From: Dictyobacter formicarum
GTDB taxonomy: Bacteria; Chloroflexota; Ktedonobacteria; Ktedonobacterales; Ktedonobacteraceae
Direction of reading: 5' to 3'
DNA: 49,918 bases
Assembly (NCBI RefSeq): GCF_016587435.1
Contig: NZ_BNJJ01000040.1
Span: 1-49,918 of the forward strand
Translations under genes and position numbers: made by a program
The notes under the pieces: model-generated
The model's database searches: none
What the model saw: only the letters and a program-made list of their open reading frames with translations
What the model was told of the DNA's origin: nothing
Shown here: positions 23,404 to 32,061 of the stretch, in pieces
Numbering within the stretch: position 1 is the first letter of the stretch
How the letters are laid out: each line of letters starts with the position of its first letter

Positions 23404-25437
23404 GTGTATTTTTCAGATCTCGGCATAATCGCTCTTATCCTGGCACTAGGGTTTGCTCTCTATACTATCGTTGCATCCGTTTTGGGGGCCGTGCGCGCGG
23501 TACCACAACTGGTGACAAGCGCAAAGCGTAGCCTGCTGGCGGTAACCTTTTTCTTGCTGCTGGCGGCCATTGCCCTGGTGGTGTCATTTTTGACCCATGA
23601 TTTCGGGGTAAACTATGTGGCGCAGCACTCCAGCCTCTCGATGCCCTGGTATTTTGTGACAGCGGCATTTTATGGTGGCCAGGAAGGCTCACTGCTCTAC
23701 TGGGCTCTGGTGCTTTCCCTCTTCTCGGCCCTCTTTGCCGCCACTTCCAGACGCGCCCCTGCGGCCCTGGTGCCCTATGTAATAGCAACCCTGATGGGCA
23801 TCGAAGCCTTCTTCCTCTTCATGTTGTCGACCCTCTCAAATCCTTTTGTGCGTTCTACCATCGCACCCAAGGATGGTGCCGGTCTGAATCCACTGTTGAT
23901 GGACCCTGGCATGCTGGTGCATCCGCCCATGTTGCTGATGGGATATATGAGCTTCTCGCTGCCCTTTGCCTTTGCGGTGGCTGCCCTGATTACGGGCCAG
24001 CTCAACGCCGAATGGTTGCGCTCGATTCGCCGCTGGATGCTGGCTGCCTGGACCTTACAGACGGGGGGCCTCTTGCTGGGAGCGTGGTGGGCTTATCACG
24101 TACTGGGCTGGGGCGGCTATTGGAGCTGGGACCCGGTTGAAAATGCAGCTCTCCTGCCCTGGCTGACCGCCACCGCCTTCCTGCATTCAACCATGGTGCA
24201 AGAGCGGCGTGGTATGCTAAAGGTCTGGAACCTTTTTCTCGTCATGGCCTCCTTTGCGCTCTCGATCTTTGGAACCTTTGAGGTACGTAGTGGTCTGATC
24301 AGTTCAGTCCACTCCTTTGCCTATTCAGATATCGGCGCTTATTTCTTTGCTTTCCTGGCTGTGGTGCTGCTTTTCTCAAGTGGCCTGTTCTTTTTCCGCC
24401 TGCCGCATCTGCGAGCCGAACAGGAATTTGATTCGGTGGTGTCGCGTGAAGGTGTCTTCCTGCTCAACAATCTCTTACTGGTTGGTATGACCTTCGCCAT
24501 TCTCTGGGGTACACTGTTCCCATTGATTTCAGCTGCCTTCCGTGGACAGACGATGACGATGGGACCGCCTTTTTATAATCAGGTAGTGGCGCCACTAACG
24601 GTGCTGCTGATACTGGCGATGGGCATTGGACCGCTGCTGGCATGGCGGCGAACCTCAATGGCGGCCTTCTGGCGCAATGTCAGTGTTCCAGCCATCCTGG
24701 CGGCGCTGTGTGCTGTGATACTGCCCTTCGCTGGAGTGACGGATGTGGCGGCCAATATAGGTTTTACCGTCTGCATCTTTACCGCCGGGGCGGTATGCTA
24801 TGAAATCTGGCGCGGTGCCCGTGTGCGTCATCGCCATGGAGAAAACTATTTCCGTGCCGTTTATATGCTCTTCCAGCGTTACCGGCAGCGTTACGGTGGG
24901 TACGTGGTTCACCTGGGATTGGTCTTGCTGGTCGCGGGCATTATTGGCTCGCACTATTTCCAGCAGCAGAAGGACGCGACTCTTAAGCCGGGTCAGGAGA
25001 TGAGCATCGCTGGCTATCACTTTACCTATCTGGGCAACATAGATGAGAAAGATACTGACAAAGAGACCATCTCCTCGCAGGTTCAGATCTGGCGCGATGG
25101 TAAATTGCAACACTACATCTACCCGGGTCGCGTGATCTATGCCAGCTATCCTGATCAGCCGACCAGCGTGATTGAAATCAAGACCTTTGGGGCCACAGAT
25201 GTCTATGTCTACCTGGCAGATTGGCAGGGAGCGGCACAGGCCACGATTCGCGTCTTCATCAATCCCCTGGTACCTTTTGTGTGGTGGGGTGGCATCTTAA
25301 TGCTGATAGGAGGTATCCTATGCTGGTGGCCAGTGCGTCCACAAGCTCAGGCCAGATCGCGGGCAACCAGGATCGTGGAAACAGAGGCGCCTGAGCAGAA
25401 GCCTTCAGAGGTGGCTGATGGAGGGGTGATCGCATGA
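23404..25437 (+). CDS. ccmF: Heme lyase CcmF
   Basis: Large polytopic membrane protein that, with CcmH, attaches heme from CcmE to apocytochrome c. The tryptophan-rich signature WGGYWSWDPVENAALLPW lies near residues 238-255, with further conserved histidines in VHPPMLLMGY and the SSVHSFAYSDIG region. The C-terminus carries a large periplasmic section (about 540-625) and a final helix. GTG at 23404 with AAGGA six bases upstream is preferred to the TTG six bases before, giving 677 residues, a normal size. Its stop overlaps the ccmH start by four bases (ATGA), implying coupled translation. Confidence 0.95.
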   Translation: MYFSDLGIIALILALGFALYTIVASVLGAVRAVPQLVTSAKRSLLAVTFFLLLAAIALVVSFLTHDFGVNYVAQHSSLSMPWYFVTAAFYGGQEGSLLYWALVLSLFSALFAATSRRAPAALVPYVIATLMGIEAFFLFMLSTLSNPFVRSTIAPKDGAGLNPLLMDPGMLVHPPMLLMGYMSFSLPFAFAVAALITGQLNAEWLRSIRRWMLAAWTLQTGGLLLGAWWAYHVLGWGGYWSWDPVENAALLPWLTATAFLHSTMVQERRGMLKVWNLFLVMASFALSIFGTFEVRSGLISSVHSFAYSDIGAYFFAFLAVVLLFSSGLFFFRLPHLRAEQEFDSVVSREGVFLLNNLLLVGMTFAILWGTLFPLISAAFRGQTMTMGPPFYNQVVAPLTVLLILAMGIGPLLAWRRTSMAAFWRNVSVPAILAALCAVILPFAGVTDVAANIGFTVCIFTAGAVCYEIWRGARVRHRHGENYFRAVYMLFQRYRQRYGGYVVHLGLVLLVAGIIGSHYFQQQKDATLKPGQEMSIAGYHFTYLGNIDEKDTDKETISSQVQIWRDGKLQHYIYPGRVIYASYPDQPTSVIEIKTFGATDVYVYLADWQGAAQATIRVFINPLVPFVWWGGILMLIGGILCWWPVRPQAQARSRATRIVETEAPEQKPSEVADGGVIA

Positions 25438-26027
25438 GTATACAGAAGAAAGCTGCCCAACAAAAACGTTCACTTTTGCTACTATTGGCCGCACTGGCCC
25501 TGATCGCGGCCGTCTGGTCCTGGCTGTTTTTTGCGGCCCCGAAGCAGCAAACGGTCGATCAACGCGTGCATGATATCGCATCCCAACTGCGTTGTCCTGT
25601 CTGCCAGGGAGAATCAGTGGCCGACGCCCCCTCTGGCTTAGCCCTTGAGATGCGTGGTATTATTCGGCAACAAGTACAGGCTGGTAAATCCAATCAAGAG
25701 ATCATACAATACTTTGCCAATCGCTATGGCGAAGGCAATATCGTCTGGGTGCCGCAGTGGCAGGGATTTACCCTGCTGGCCTGGATCGTACCGATTGTCT
25801 TGCTGCTGGCAGGCTTCCTCTTTCTGTTCCTGGTCGTACGCGACTGGCGTAAAGAAGCTGCCCCCGCGCTGGCTGTTTCTGCAGCCGATCAAGCCGGGCA
25901 GCATAAGCAAGACCATGGAACACAAAATGAGACAGATGCTGAACTGGAGCGCTATCGCGCACAACTAGAACAAGAACTCGCCGCCGATGATCCGCTCTTC
26001 AGGCGGTCGATAACGGAGGCAAACTGA
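25434..26027 (+). CDS. ccmH: Cytochrome c maturation protein CcmH/CycL
   Basis: Membrane-anchored thiol protein that keeps apocytochrome CxxCH cysteines reduced and works with CcmF. The signature QLRCPVCQGESVADAP holds Cys54 and Cys57. A first membrane helix lies at about 14-34 and a second at about 107-132 (LAWIVPIVLLLAGFLFLFLVV), with a charged cytoplasmic C-terminal tail. It is 197 residues long and uses the overlapping ATGA start. Its last base overlaps the start of the next gene. Confidence 0.95.
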   Translation: MSIQKKAAQQKRSLLLLLAALALIAAVWSWLFFAAPKQQTVDQRVHDIASQLRCPVCQGESVADAPSGLALEMRGIIRQQVQAGKSNQEIIQYFANRYGEGNIVWVPQWQGFTLLAWIVPIVLLLAGFLFLFLVVRDWRKEAAPALAVSAADQAGQHKQDHGTQNETDAELERYRAQLEQELAADDPLFRRSITEAN

Positions 26028-26395
26028 TGGCGCTCATGATCGCGATTGTATTGGGTATTCTGGCCCTCGTTTTCGTTCTGTATCCTCTCTATCGGGGTCC
26101 GGCTAATAAAGGCGGCCTGGGCCGGACGGCAGTGACACAAGAGCAACCTGCCGCAGAGGTGACGGAACTGGCCGAAGAAGAGCAGCAGGCACGCTCGGCT
26201 ATTCAAGAGGTTGAACTGGACTATCAGCTAGGCAATATTGAGGAGCCTGATTACCGTTCGCTCCGCGAGCGTTATATGCGCCGCGCCCTGACCGCCCTGA
26301 AATCACGTTATGAGCGAGAGCAAGAAATTGATGATGATATTGAACAGCAGTTGCAACAGCTAAAGGAGTCTTATGAGAAAACTAATCACGAGTAG
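26027..26395 (+). CDS. CcmI-like membrane protein with coiled coil
   Basis: Small protein with an N-terminal membrane helix (about 3-22, ending VLYPLYRGP) and a long charged helical region to residue 122. The motif VELDYQLGNIEEPDYRSLRERYM (quoted in part: ELDYQLGNIEEPDYRSLRE) resembles the N-terminal part of CcmI/CycH, which presents apocytochrome to CcmF/H. The TPR part of full CcmI is absent, so this is the short form seen in several non-proteobacterial Ccm clusters (inference). It overlaps ccmH by one base at its start and the next gene by 23 bases at its end. Confidence 0.6.
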   Translation: MALMIAIVLGILALVFVLYPLYRGPANKGGLGRTAVTQEQPAAEVTELAEEEQQARSAIQEVELDYQLGNIEEPDYRSLRERYMRRALTALKSRYEREQEIDDDIEQQLQQLKESYEKTNHE

Positions 26396-27629
26396 CTTGC
26401 TGCTGGTCTCAATACTCGCTTTAACCATTTTGAGCTGGCAGGTAACGCCGGTCCATGCGGCCGCCGAAAATGGGCAGATCTCGGGCCAGGTATTAGATGG
26501 GACCAATAAGAATACGCCGGTTAGCGGGCAGGATGTAACATTGCAGTTGGCCCAGGGGAGCAGTAGCCGCGACGTTGGTTCGGTGAAAACCGATGCCCAG
26601 GGGCACTTCTCTTTCGACAAGCTGGCGACCGACCAGACCATCAGCTATGTTGTCTATACGCGCTATCAAGGAGCCCAATATGTCAGCAATGCTGTGGTGC
26701 TGAATCAGAAGGCGTCCCAGGTTGCCAATGTCCAGGTATATGAATCAACAACCAGCACAGACAATATTGCCGTGGTGCGTTCGACCGTATTGATGCGGCA
26801 GGCTGATCCCGCCAAGGGTGTCATCAACGTTTCGCAGGCCTTCTCGTTCCAGAATCTGAATAAAAAGACCTATGTGGGTTCTTTGAATGCCAGCAAAGGT
26901 AAGCCTAACGCGCTGCTATTCTCTTTACCGACAGGCGTACGCAATATTACGCTGGGCAGTGGTTTCTCTGGCTACCAGGTCATTCAGGTCAACCAGGGAT
27001 TCGCCACTGATGCGGCCCTGCTACCTGGCACCAACGAATTCTCATACTCCTATGAGGTCCCGTATACAGGTTCCACCTATACTTTCTCATATGAGACACA
27101 GTACCCGACGGTCTCGCTTTCGGTGCTGGTTGATCCAGGTTTGCATGCCAGCTCAAAGGATCTTACCTCGGCCGGTATCGTGAATGCCGATAACCATGTG
27201 TATCATTCTTTTACCGCTACGGTGTTGCCCGCGCATAAACAGGTGTCGGTTGCTTTGGAAGGACTGGCGCTGCCGGCCAGCAATGCCGGTTCACCATCCT
27301 TTAACGCCGCTACGATCTGGCTGATCGTCGGCGTACTGGTACTGATCGCAATCGTAGTTATGATCTGGTTCCTCTTACGGTCCCAGCGTAAACGTGTGGC
27401 GGCAAATCAAAAGCGGGGCGCTGGCAAACAGGCACATTCCGGAGACAAGGAGACAGCCAGAGCATCGGCTGCTGATAATCCAGAGCAGGCTTTGCTACAG
27501 GAGCTGTTGAAGCTGGATAAAGAGTATGAGGCTGGCAACATTACCAAAGAGCGCTATGAGAAGCAGCGCGCCAGAACGAAAGCTCGCCTGCGCACGCTGC
27601 TGAGCGAGAAGGAGACTACGCGGCGATGA
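26373..27629 (+). CDS. Secreted, C-terminally anchored protein in the Ccm operon
   Basis: No established function. A signal peptide covers about 1-29 (cleavage near VHAAAEN). Residues 33-125 look like a carboxypeptidase-regulatory/Ig-like fold (GQISGQVLDGTNKNTPVSG, DAQGHFSFDKLATDQTISY). A second beta-rich region follows to about 305. One membrane helix lies at about 310-335 (IWLIVGVLVLIAIVVMIWFL), then a basic linker and a short helical motif LDKEYEAGNITKERYEKQR at the C-terminus, similar to the CcmI-like protein's helix. ATG follows AAAGGAG at five bases. It overlaps the ccmA start by four bases, which places it firmly within the operon and suggests a role in cytochrome maturation or substrate presentation. 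Confidence 0.6.
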   Translation: MRKLITSSLLLVSILALTILSWQVTPVHAAAENGQISGQVLDGTNKNTPVSGQDVTLQLAQGSSSRDVGSVKTDAQGHFSFDKLATDQTISYVVYTRYQGAQYVSNAVVLNQKASQVANVQVYESTTSTDNIAVVRSTVLMRQADPAKGVINVSQAFSFQNLNKKTYVGSLNASKGKPNALLFSLPTGVRNITLGSGFSGYQVIQVNQGFATDAALLPGTNEFSYSYEVPYTGSTYTFSYETQYPTVSLSVLVDPGLHASSKDLTSAGIVNADNHVYHSFTATVLPAHKQVSVALEGLALPASNAGSPSFNAATIWLIVGVLVLIAIVVMIWFLLRSQRKRVAANQKRGAGKQAHSGDKETARASAADNPEQALLQELLKLDKEYEAGNITKERYEKQRARTKARLRTLLSEKETTRR

Positions 27630-28399
27630 GCAGGCCCGGTGAGCATATTGCCGCCGTGCAGTCCGCTCCAGTGCATCCAGACGTTGCGGCTCCAACGGCG
27701 TTAGCAATCGAGATCTCCAATCTGAAGAAGAGTTATGGCCTCAAGCCAGTACTGCGTACCATTCAGCTGAATTTGCCGCAAGGACAGCGCATGGCCTTGT
27801 TGGGCGCGAATGGTGCCGGCAAGACGACGCTCCTACGTATCCTGGCTGGTCTGAGCAAAGCCGGCTCTGGTACCGTTTGTGTGCATGGATTGGATAGTCG
27901 CTATGCGCTGCAGGAGATCCGCCAGCAGGTTGGTTTCGTGGCCCATCAGCCTTATTTGTATGAAGAACTGACGGTTCTGGAGAATCTGTTGTTCTTTGGT
28001 AAGCTGTATGCGGTTGAGCATGCGCGTGAACGGGCCAGTGTGTTGTTGCAGCGCGTGGGGATGGAGCGCCGGGCGAAAGATAGAATTCGCGCCCTTTCGC
28101 GGGGACAGGTACAGCGCGTCGCCTGGGCACGAGCCCTGTTGCATGAGCCGCGACTTCTCTTATTGGATGAGCCCGACACCGGATTAGACCAGCACGGCAA
28201 TGATCTGGTTGAGTCCCTGCTGGTGGAGCATACTGCGCGCGGTGGCAGCATGCTCTTTACTACTCATAACCTGGATCGAGCGCTGGCCTGGAGCGATCAA
28301 ATTGTTATCCTGGCTGGTGGGCGTGTGGTATATCAGCATGAGAGCGCCAATCTGCCTCTGGCAGAATTGCAGCAGCGGTATCGGGAGGTTACGCAATGA
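27626..28399 (+). CDS. ccmA: Heme exporter ATP-binding protein CcmA
   Basis: ABC ATPase that drives release of holo-CcmE from CcmC with CcmB. Walker A is GANGAGKTT, the signature is LSRGQVQRVAWARAL, Walker B is LLLLDEPDTGLD and the H-loop is LFTTHNLDRAL. CcmA-type context and size (257 residues, with about 30 extra N-terminal residues) support the name. Both ends overlap its neighbours by four bases. Confidence 0.9.
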   Translation: MSRPGEHIAAVQSAPVHPDVAAPTALAIEISNLKKSYGLKPVLRTIQLNLPQGQRMALLGANGAGKTTLLRILAGLSKAGSGTVCVHGLDSRYALQEIRQQVGFVAHQPYLYEELTVLENLLFFGKLYAVEHARERASVLLQRVGMERRAKDRIRALSRGQVQRVAWARALLHEPRLLLLDEPDTGLDQHGNDLVESLLVEHTARGGSMLFTTHNLDRALAWSDQIVILAGGRVVYQHESANLPLAELQQRYREVTQ

Positions 28400-29085
28400 A
28401 GATGGCCGGCCTCTTTTTCAGCCAGCTCTGGGCTATTTTGTGGAAAGATATTCGTTACGAGCTACGCAGCAAGCAAACCTGGGTCGGCATGGGCATGTTT
28501 GCCCTGTTAGTACTAGTAATTTTTAATTTTACCTTTGACCTGCATGTCAGCAACGTTGCCGCGATCGCGCCAGGTGCCCTGTGGGTGGCCTTCATTTTCG
28601 CCAGCTTGCTGGGCCTGGGAAGAACCGTGGCGGCCGAGCGCGAGCAGGGTTTATTGGATCGACTGCTCCTGACGCCGGTAGATCGCAAAGCCATCTACCT
28701 TGCCAAACTGCTAGGAAATTTGCTATTTATCGGAGTAGTAGAAATTGTTGCCCTGCCAGTCTTCGCGATTCTCTTTAATCTACCGATCTGGGAGGGACCA
28801 ACTTTGCTGGCACTGGTACCCATTGTCTTGTTAGGAGCACTGGGCATTGCCTCCGTTGGCACGCTTTTTTCGGTGCTGGCGGCCAATACACAGGCGCGAG
28901 AGCTACTCTTGCCTATCCTGGTCTTTCCATTGGTAGTGCCAGTAGTCATCAGCGCGGTGCGGGCCACCACACTCCTGCTGGTGCCAGGCATCAATGAGCC
29001 ACCATGGCTCAGTCTGTTGATTGCTTTTGATGTCATTTTTATCAGCGTCTCGACGTTGTTATTTCAATATGTTGTTGAGGAATAA
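28396..29085 (+). CDS. ccmB: Heme exporter membrane protein CcmB
   Basis: Six-helix membrane subunit of the CcmABCD complex. It contains the CcmB pattern KDIRYELRSKQTWVGMGMFA near the N-terminus, ALWVAFIFASLLGLGRTVAA and EREQGLLDRLLLTPVDRKAI (each seen as a run in the middle of the protein), and ends with the hydrophobic segments around LVFPLVVPVVIS. At 229 residues it matches the family. Overlaps ccmA by four bases and is followed by ccmC after 94 bases. Confidence 0.92.
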   Translation: MKMAGLFFSQLWAILWKDIRYELRSKQTWVGMGMFALLVLVIFNFTFDLHVSNVAAIAPGALWVAFIFASLLGLGRTVAAEREQGLLDRLLLTPVDRKAIYLAKLLGNLLFIGVVEIVALPVFAILFNLPIWEGPTLLALVPIVLLGALGIASVGTLFSVLAANTQARELLLPILVFPLVVPVVISAVRATTLLLVPGINEPPWLSLLIAFDVIFISVSTLLFQYVVEE

Positions 29086-29179
29086 TCAGATTATACGGAC
29101 TCCAGATAGTGTCGTAACCTGGCCAGGCCAGCGGCTTTGCGACCACTCTTGAGAAGAGTCTTTTTTGAGGAACACTTTT

Positions 29180-29917
29180 ATGGCTTTAGCGAAACAGATA
29201 TCTGATACTGAGGAACGCGCCGCGTCGACCAGGCCGTCCGGGGGACGTTGGCCTCTCATTTCTCTCATTCTAGGAGGCTTGACCGCCCTCACACTGGCTG
29301 TGGCACTGTGGATGATCTTCATCTATACGCCGGTTGATAGTCTGCAGGGAGAGACCCAGCGTATCTTCTACTTCCATGTGCCCACGGCCTGGGTCGGCAT
29401 GCTCTCTTTTATTATTTTAGCGGTCACCGGTATTATCTATCTGTTCAAACCAGATGCGCGCCTGGACTGGCTGGCGCGAGCTGCCGCTGAGGTCGGCGTG
29501 GTTTTTCTCACCATCACCCTGATTCTCGGGTCGCTCTGGGGCAAACCGATCTGGGGCGCCTGGTGGGTCTGGGACGCCAGATTGACGGCCACCTTGATAC
29601 TGTGGTTTATGTATGTAGGATATTTAATGTTGCGCAGCTACATGGGAAGAACGAACGAGGGGGCGCGGGCTGGCGCGGTCATCGGCATCATTGGCGCGAT
29701 TGATGTACCGATCATCTATCTTTCGGTGAGCTGGTGGCGTGGACAGCATCCAGTGGCCCAGGTGGGTGTGCAGGGTGCGCTCCCTCCCCAGGCGACGCTT
29801 ACTCTGATGGTGGCTCTGGTAGCTATAACCCTGTTATACGCTTTTATGATGGTGCAAGCCTATCAGTTGCAGCGTCTGCAGGCATTGGCTCAACAGTTAC
29901 GTGCGATAGTGGAATAA
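29180..29917 (+). CDS. ccmC: Heme-handling protein CcmC
   Basis: Six-helix membrane protein that loads heme onto CcmE. The Trp-rich motif AWWVWDARLTATLILWFMY identifies it, with histidines in FYFHVPTAWVGM and YLSVSWWRGQHPVA as heme ligands. ATG at 29180 with GAGG upstream gives 245 residues; an in-frame TTG 15 bases earlier is less likely. The 94-base gap after ccmB contains a short inverted sequence, GACTCC / GAGTC-like, but no gene. It is followed after 17 bases by the ccmD-like gene. Confidence 0.93.
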   Translation: MALAKQISDTEERAASTRPSGGRWPLISLILGGLTALTLAVALWMIFIYTPVDSLQGETQRIFYFHVPTAWVGMLSFIILAVTGIIYLFKPDARLDWLARAAAEVGVVFLTITLILGSLWGKPIWGAWWVWDARLTATLILWFMYVGYLMLRSYMGRTNEGARAGAVIGIIGAIDVPIIYLSVSWWRGQHPVAQVGVQGALPPQATLTLMVALVAITLLYAFMMVQAYQLQRLQALAQQLRAIVE

Positions 29918-29934
29918 GGAAAAAGGACTGAACG

Positions 29935-30090
29935 ATGCAAACGTATTTGATCGCTGCTTATATTATTGCCTGGCTGGCTATCTGTCTCTATCTGGTTATT
30001 TTAGCCATGCGAATTCGTGGTGTGCGCGTCGAATTGGCTGCTGTTGAAGAACTGGTGCGCGAGCAACAACAGCAGGAAAAGGAGCTTTAG
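29935..30090 (+). CDS. ccmD: CcmD-like small membrane protein
   Basis: A 51-residue protein: ATG at 29935, stop TAG at 30088-30090, with AAAAAGGA upstream. Residues 4-25 are a membrane helix (LIAAYIIAWLAICLYLVILA), followed by a basic RIRGVRV segment and a Glu/Gln-rich helical tail. Size, topology and place directly after ccmC match CcmD, which stabilises CcmE-CcmC interaction. Too short for confident homology by eye, so the name rests largely on position. Confidence 0.65.
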   Translation: MQTYLIAAYIIAWLAICLYLVILAMRIRGVRVELAAVEELVREQQQQEKEL

Positions 30091-30091
30091 T

Positions 30092-30592
30092 ATGGCTGTC
30101 AAAGAGAAAAATACTGTGACCACCTCGGCCATTGAAGGAAGTAAGCCTCACAATAAAAAAGAGGCCCGGCGACTCTGGACGTTGATTATTGGTGACATCC
30201 TGGTCTTTTTAATTTTTTCCGTCATTGGGCGCCAGAGTCATGGTGAGGATAGTGGCCTGACCGCGGCCTTCAAAATTGTCTGGACAGCTCTGCCATTTGC
30301 TATCAGCTGGTTTTTAATCGCTCCTTTTATGGGCGCATTTCGTCGTGAATTGATGACCGAGCCACGCCAGATGGCCCGTAAAACTGGTTTTGCCTGGTTA
30401 GCGGCCTGGCCATTAGGCGTGATTTTGCACTTTGTTTTTGAACAACGTGTACCGACCTGGACCTCCGCTCTTACCTTTGGCCTGGTTACACTGCTCACCA
30501 ATACCGTATTCTTATTTGTCTGGCGCATCCCGTTTGCCATGACAAATCATACAAAAGACACTCAAGTCCAGCTTGCACCCAGGAAAAAGTAA
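30092..30592 (+). CDS. DUF3054 family membrane protein
   Basis: Four-helix membrane protein of unknown function. GDILVFLIFSVIGRQSHGE at about 38-56, ALPFAISWFLIAPFMGAF, AAWPLGVILHFVFEQ and a final helix ending FLFVWR follow the DUF3054 pattern. ATG at 30092 overlaps nothing but lies one base after the ccmD-like stop, with AAGGAG eight bases upstream. The same frame is open further upstream only because it crosses the ccmD-like gene out of phase. At 166 residues it is the last gene of the operon and ends at a terminator. Confidence 0.75.
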   Translation: MAVKEKNTVTTSAIEGSKPHNKKEARRLWTLIIGDILVFLIFSVIGRQSHGEDSGLTAAFKIVWTALPFAISWFLIAPFMGAFRRELMTEPRQMARKTGFAWLAAWPLGVILHFVFEQRVPTWTSALTFGLVTLLTNTVFLFVWRIPFAMTNHTKDTQVQLAPRKK

Positions 30593-30606
30593 CACTACAA
30601 TTCCAT

Positions 30607-30680
30607 TTTTCCCATCCTGTTTCGTTCTAATGTAGTACAATACATGTGGACTATAAACGAAGCAGGATGGGTTTTTGTTT
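30607..30680 (+). terminator. Large terminator after the cytochrome c maturation operon
   Basis: Arms CCCATCCTGTTTCGTT and AACGAAGCAGGATGGG pair over 16 bases with one G-T. The loop of about 30 bases contains a smaller hairpin (ATGTAG / TACAT). The right arm is followed by TTTTTGTTT. The remaining 30680-30861 shows no gene. Confidence 0.75.
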
Positions 30681-30861
30681 GAGCCAGGACAGCAAGGAGT
30701 GGTAACTGTCTATTTTCTGACCTGATACATCGTGATAGGGATGTTAAGGTGTCAGGTATAGTCAGGTATGTGGGAATTGGAGACAGCTTTATTGCATACT
30801 GGTAGTTCGCGCGAGTGTTCTCACCAGAGTGCGATATGTTGTAATTGTAGGGGAACTGTAC

Positions 30862-31962
30862 ATGGGCAAGCAACAATCATCATTTGGCGATTCTCAGGAG
30901 CCGCAAAGACCCTTTAATGGCTATGCGGACCCGACCTCTCCAATCCATGAGGATCCATACGAGCAGGCACAACGAGAAAGAGATGGGGCACCTGTTCCGC
31001 TATATCTCGAAGGTTACCGTGGGCCGATTGAAGATTTTTCTCGTCGTGGGTTCATTGGGGAAAAACTGATACCACCACCGGGTCCTTCTCCACTTGTTAA
31101 AGCGATGAAGTTTATTCCTCCTGCTCTTATTCTATTATTGCTACTCTTTATGCTTGCCGGTGGAGGCAATTTCTTCAAGCAAATGGTGCAGGCCAAAAAT
31201 ACGATCACCCAGCAACTGGCGACCGACCAGCCTTACAGAGTGGTAGTTCATGATGCCCAGGGACGGGTGCATATTCACGGCAGCAATAGTGGTCCGGTTA
31301 CCGTGACCTCGACCAGATATAATGCTAGCTGGGTTCCCCAGGCAAGCGATATGAATGTAGATGCACGCGTCGTGGATGATGGACAGACGATCTTGATCAA
31401 TGCAGAAAAACGAGGAGACAGCAGCCGTAACGATGGTCAGAGTGTGGATCTGGATGTGACGGTTCCTTCCTTCATTAACGTTCAGATCACGGCCGATCAT
31501 GGCGCGGTAAAGATAGATGGCATTACTGGAAGTATGAATGTCTATGCCAGCGATTCTATTAACGCGCAAAATATTCACAGCGGCCATGGACGTATTGCTT
31601 TTCGCTCACGTGATGGGGCCATTGATGTTGACCAGATCGATGGACAGGTTTCATTTTCCACCTATCAGGGACATATCGAGGTGGATGGCGCCCACCTCAC
31701 CGGATCTTCACGTATGAGAACGCAAGATGGCAAGATAGTTTTTGATGGCAGTGTCGACCCCGAAAATGATTATAGCTTTGAAACACGTAGCGGAGCCGTT
31801 GCTGTCTCATTGCCGTCCAACTCCAGTTTTATCCTGCGTATATTCTCCGATCATAGCCCGGTTGATAACGAGTTTGGTAGCACCGTCATCGGACCAGGTC
31901 CACGAGCCCATATCGGGATCGCCACCATGTCTGGTAATGTAGAAATCAATGAAGATAACTAA
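30862..31962 (+). CDS. Membrane-anchored DUF4097-type beta-helix protein (1)
   Basis: Residues 1-80 are polar and Pro-rich, probably cytoplasmic. One membrane helix at about 84-103 (PPALILLLLLFMLAGGG). The remaining 260 residues are outside and form a repeated beta structure of DUF4097/putative adhesin type, with short turns such as GRVHIHGSNSGPVTV, HGAVKIDGITGSMNV and GRIAFRSRDGAIDVDQIDG. ATG at 30862 with AGGGGA upstream gives 366 residues. A paralogue follows after 99 bases. Function unknown; such proteins occur with envelope-stress systems in other bacteria. Confidence 0.65.
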   Translation: MGKQQSSFGDSQEPQRPFNGYADPTSPIHEDPYEQAQRERDGAPVPLYLEGYRGPIEDFSRRGFIGEKLIPPPGPSPLVKAMKFIPPALILLLLLFMLAGGGNFFKQMVQAKNTITQQLATDQPYRVVVHDAQGRVHIHGSNSGPVTVTSTRYNASWVPQASDMNVDARVVDDGQTILINAEKRGDSSRNDGQSVDLDVTVPSFINVQITADHGAVKIDGITGSMNVYASDSINAQNIHSGHGRIAFRSRDGAIDVDQIDGQVSFSTYQGHIEVDGAHLTGSSRMRTQDGKIVFDGSVDPENDYSFETRSGAVAVSLPSNSSFILRIFSDHSPVDNEFGSTVIGPGPRAHIGIATMSGNVEINEDN

Positions 31963-32005
31963 ACCTTCTGATGATTGACCAACCATCGCTTTAGTTTTAT
32001 CCTTG

Positions 32006-32044
32006 CCACTCCGATTGTGGGTAGTAGGAGTGTGGCTTTTTATA
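32006..32044 (+). terminator. Possible terminator/attenuator between the DUF4097 genes
   Basis: Inverted CCACTCC / GGAGTGTGG-type arms with about 15 bases between, followed by CTTTTTAT. It has one bulge. It may reduce read-through into the second gene. Confidence 0.4.
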
Positions 32045-32061
32045 GCATGAAGGGGCAAGTG

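Noticed and set aside
30017..30091. Longer N-terminus for the DUF3054 protein
   Set aside because: That stretch is the ccmD-like gene read out of frame; the ATG at 30092 has AAGGAG at good spacing.
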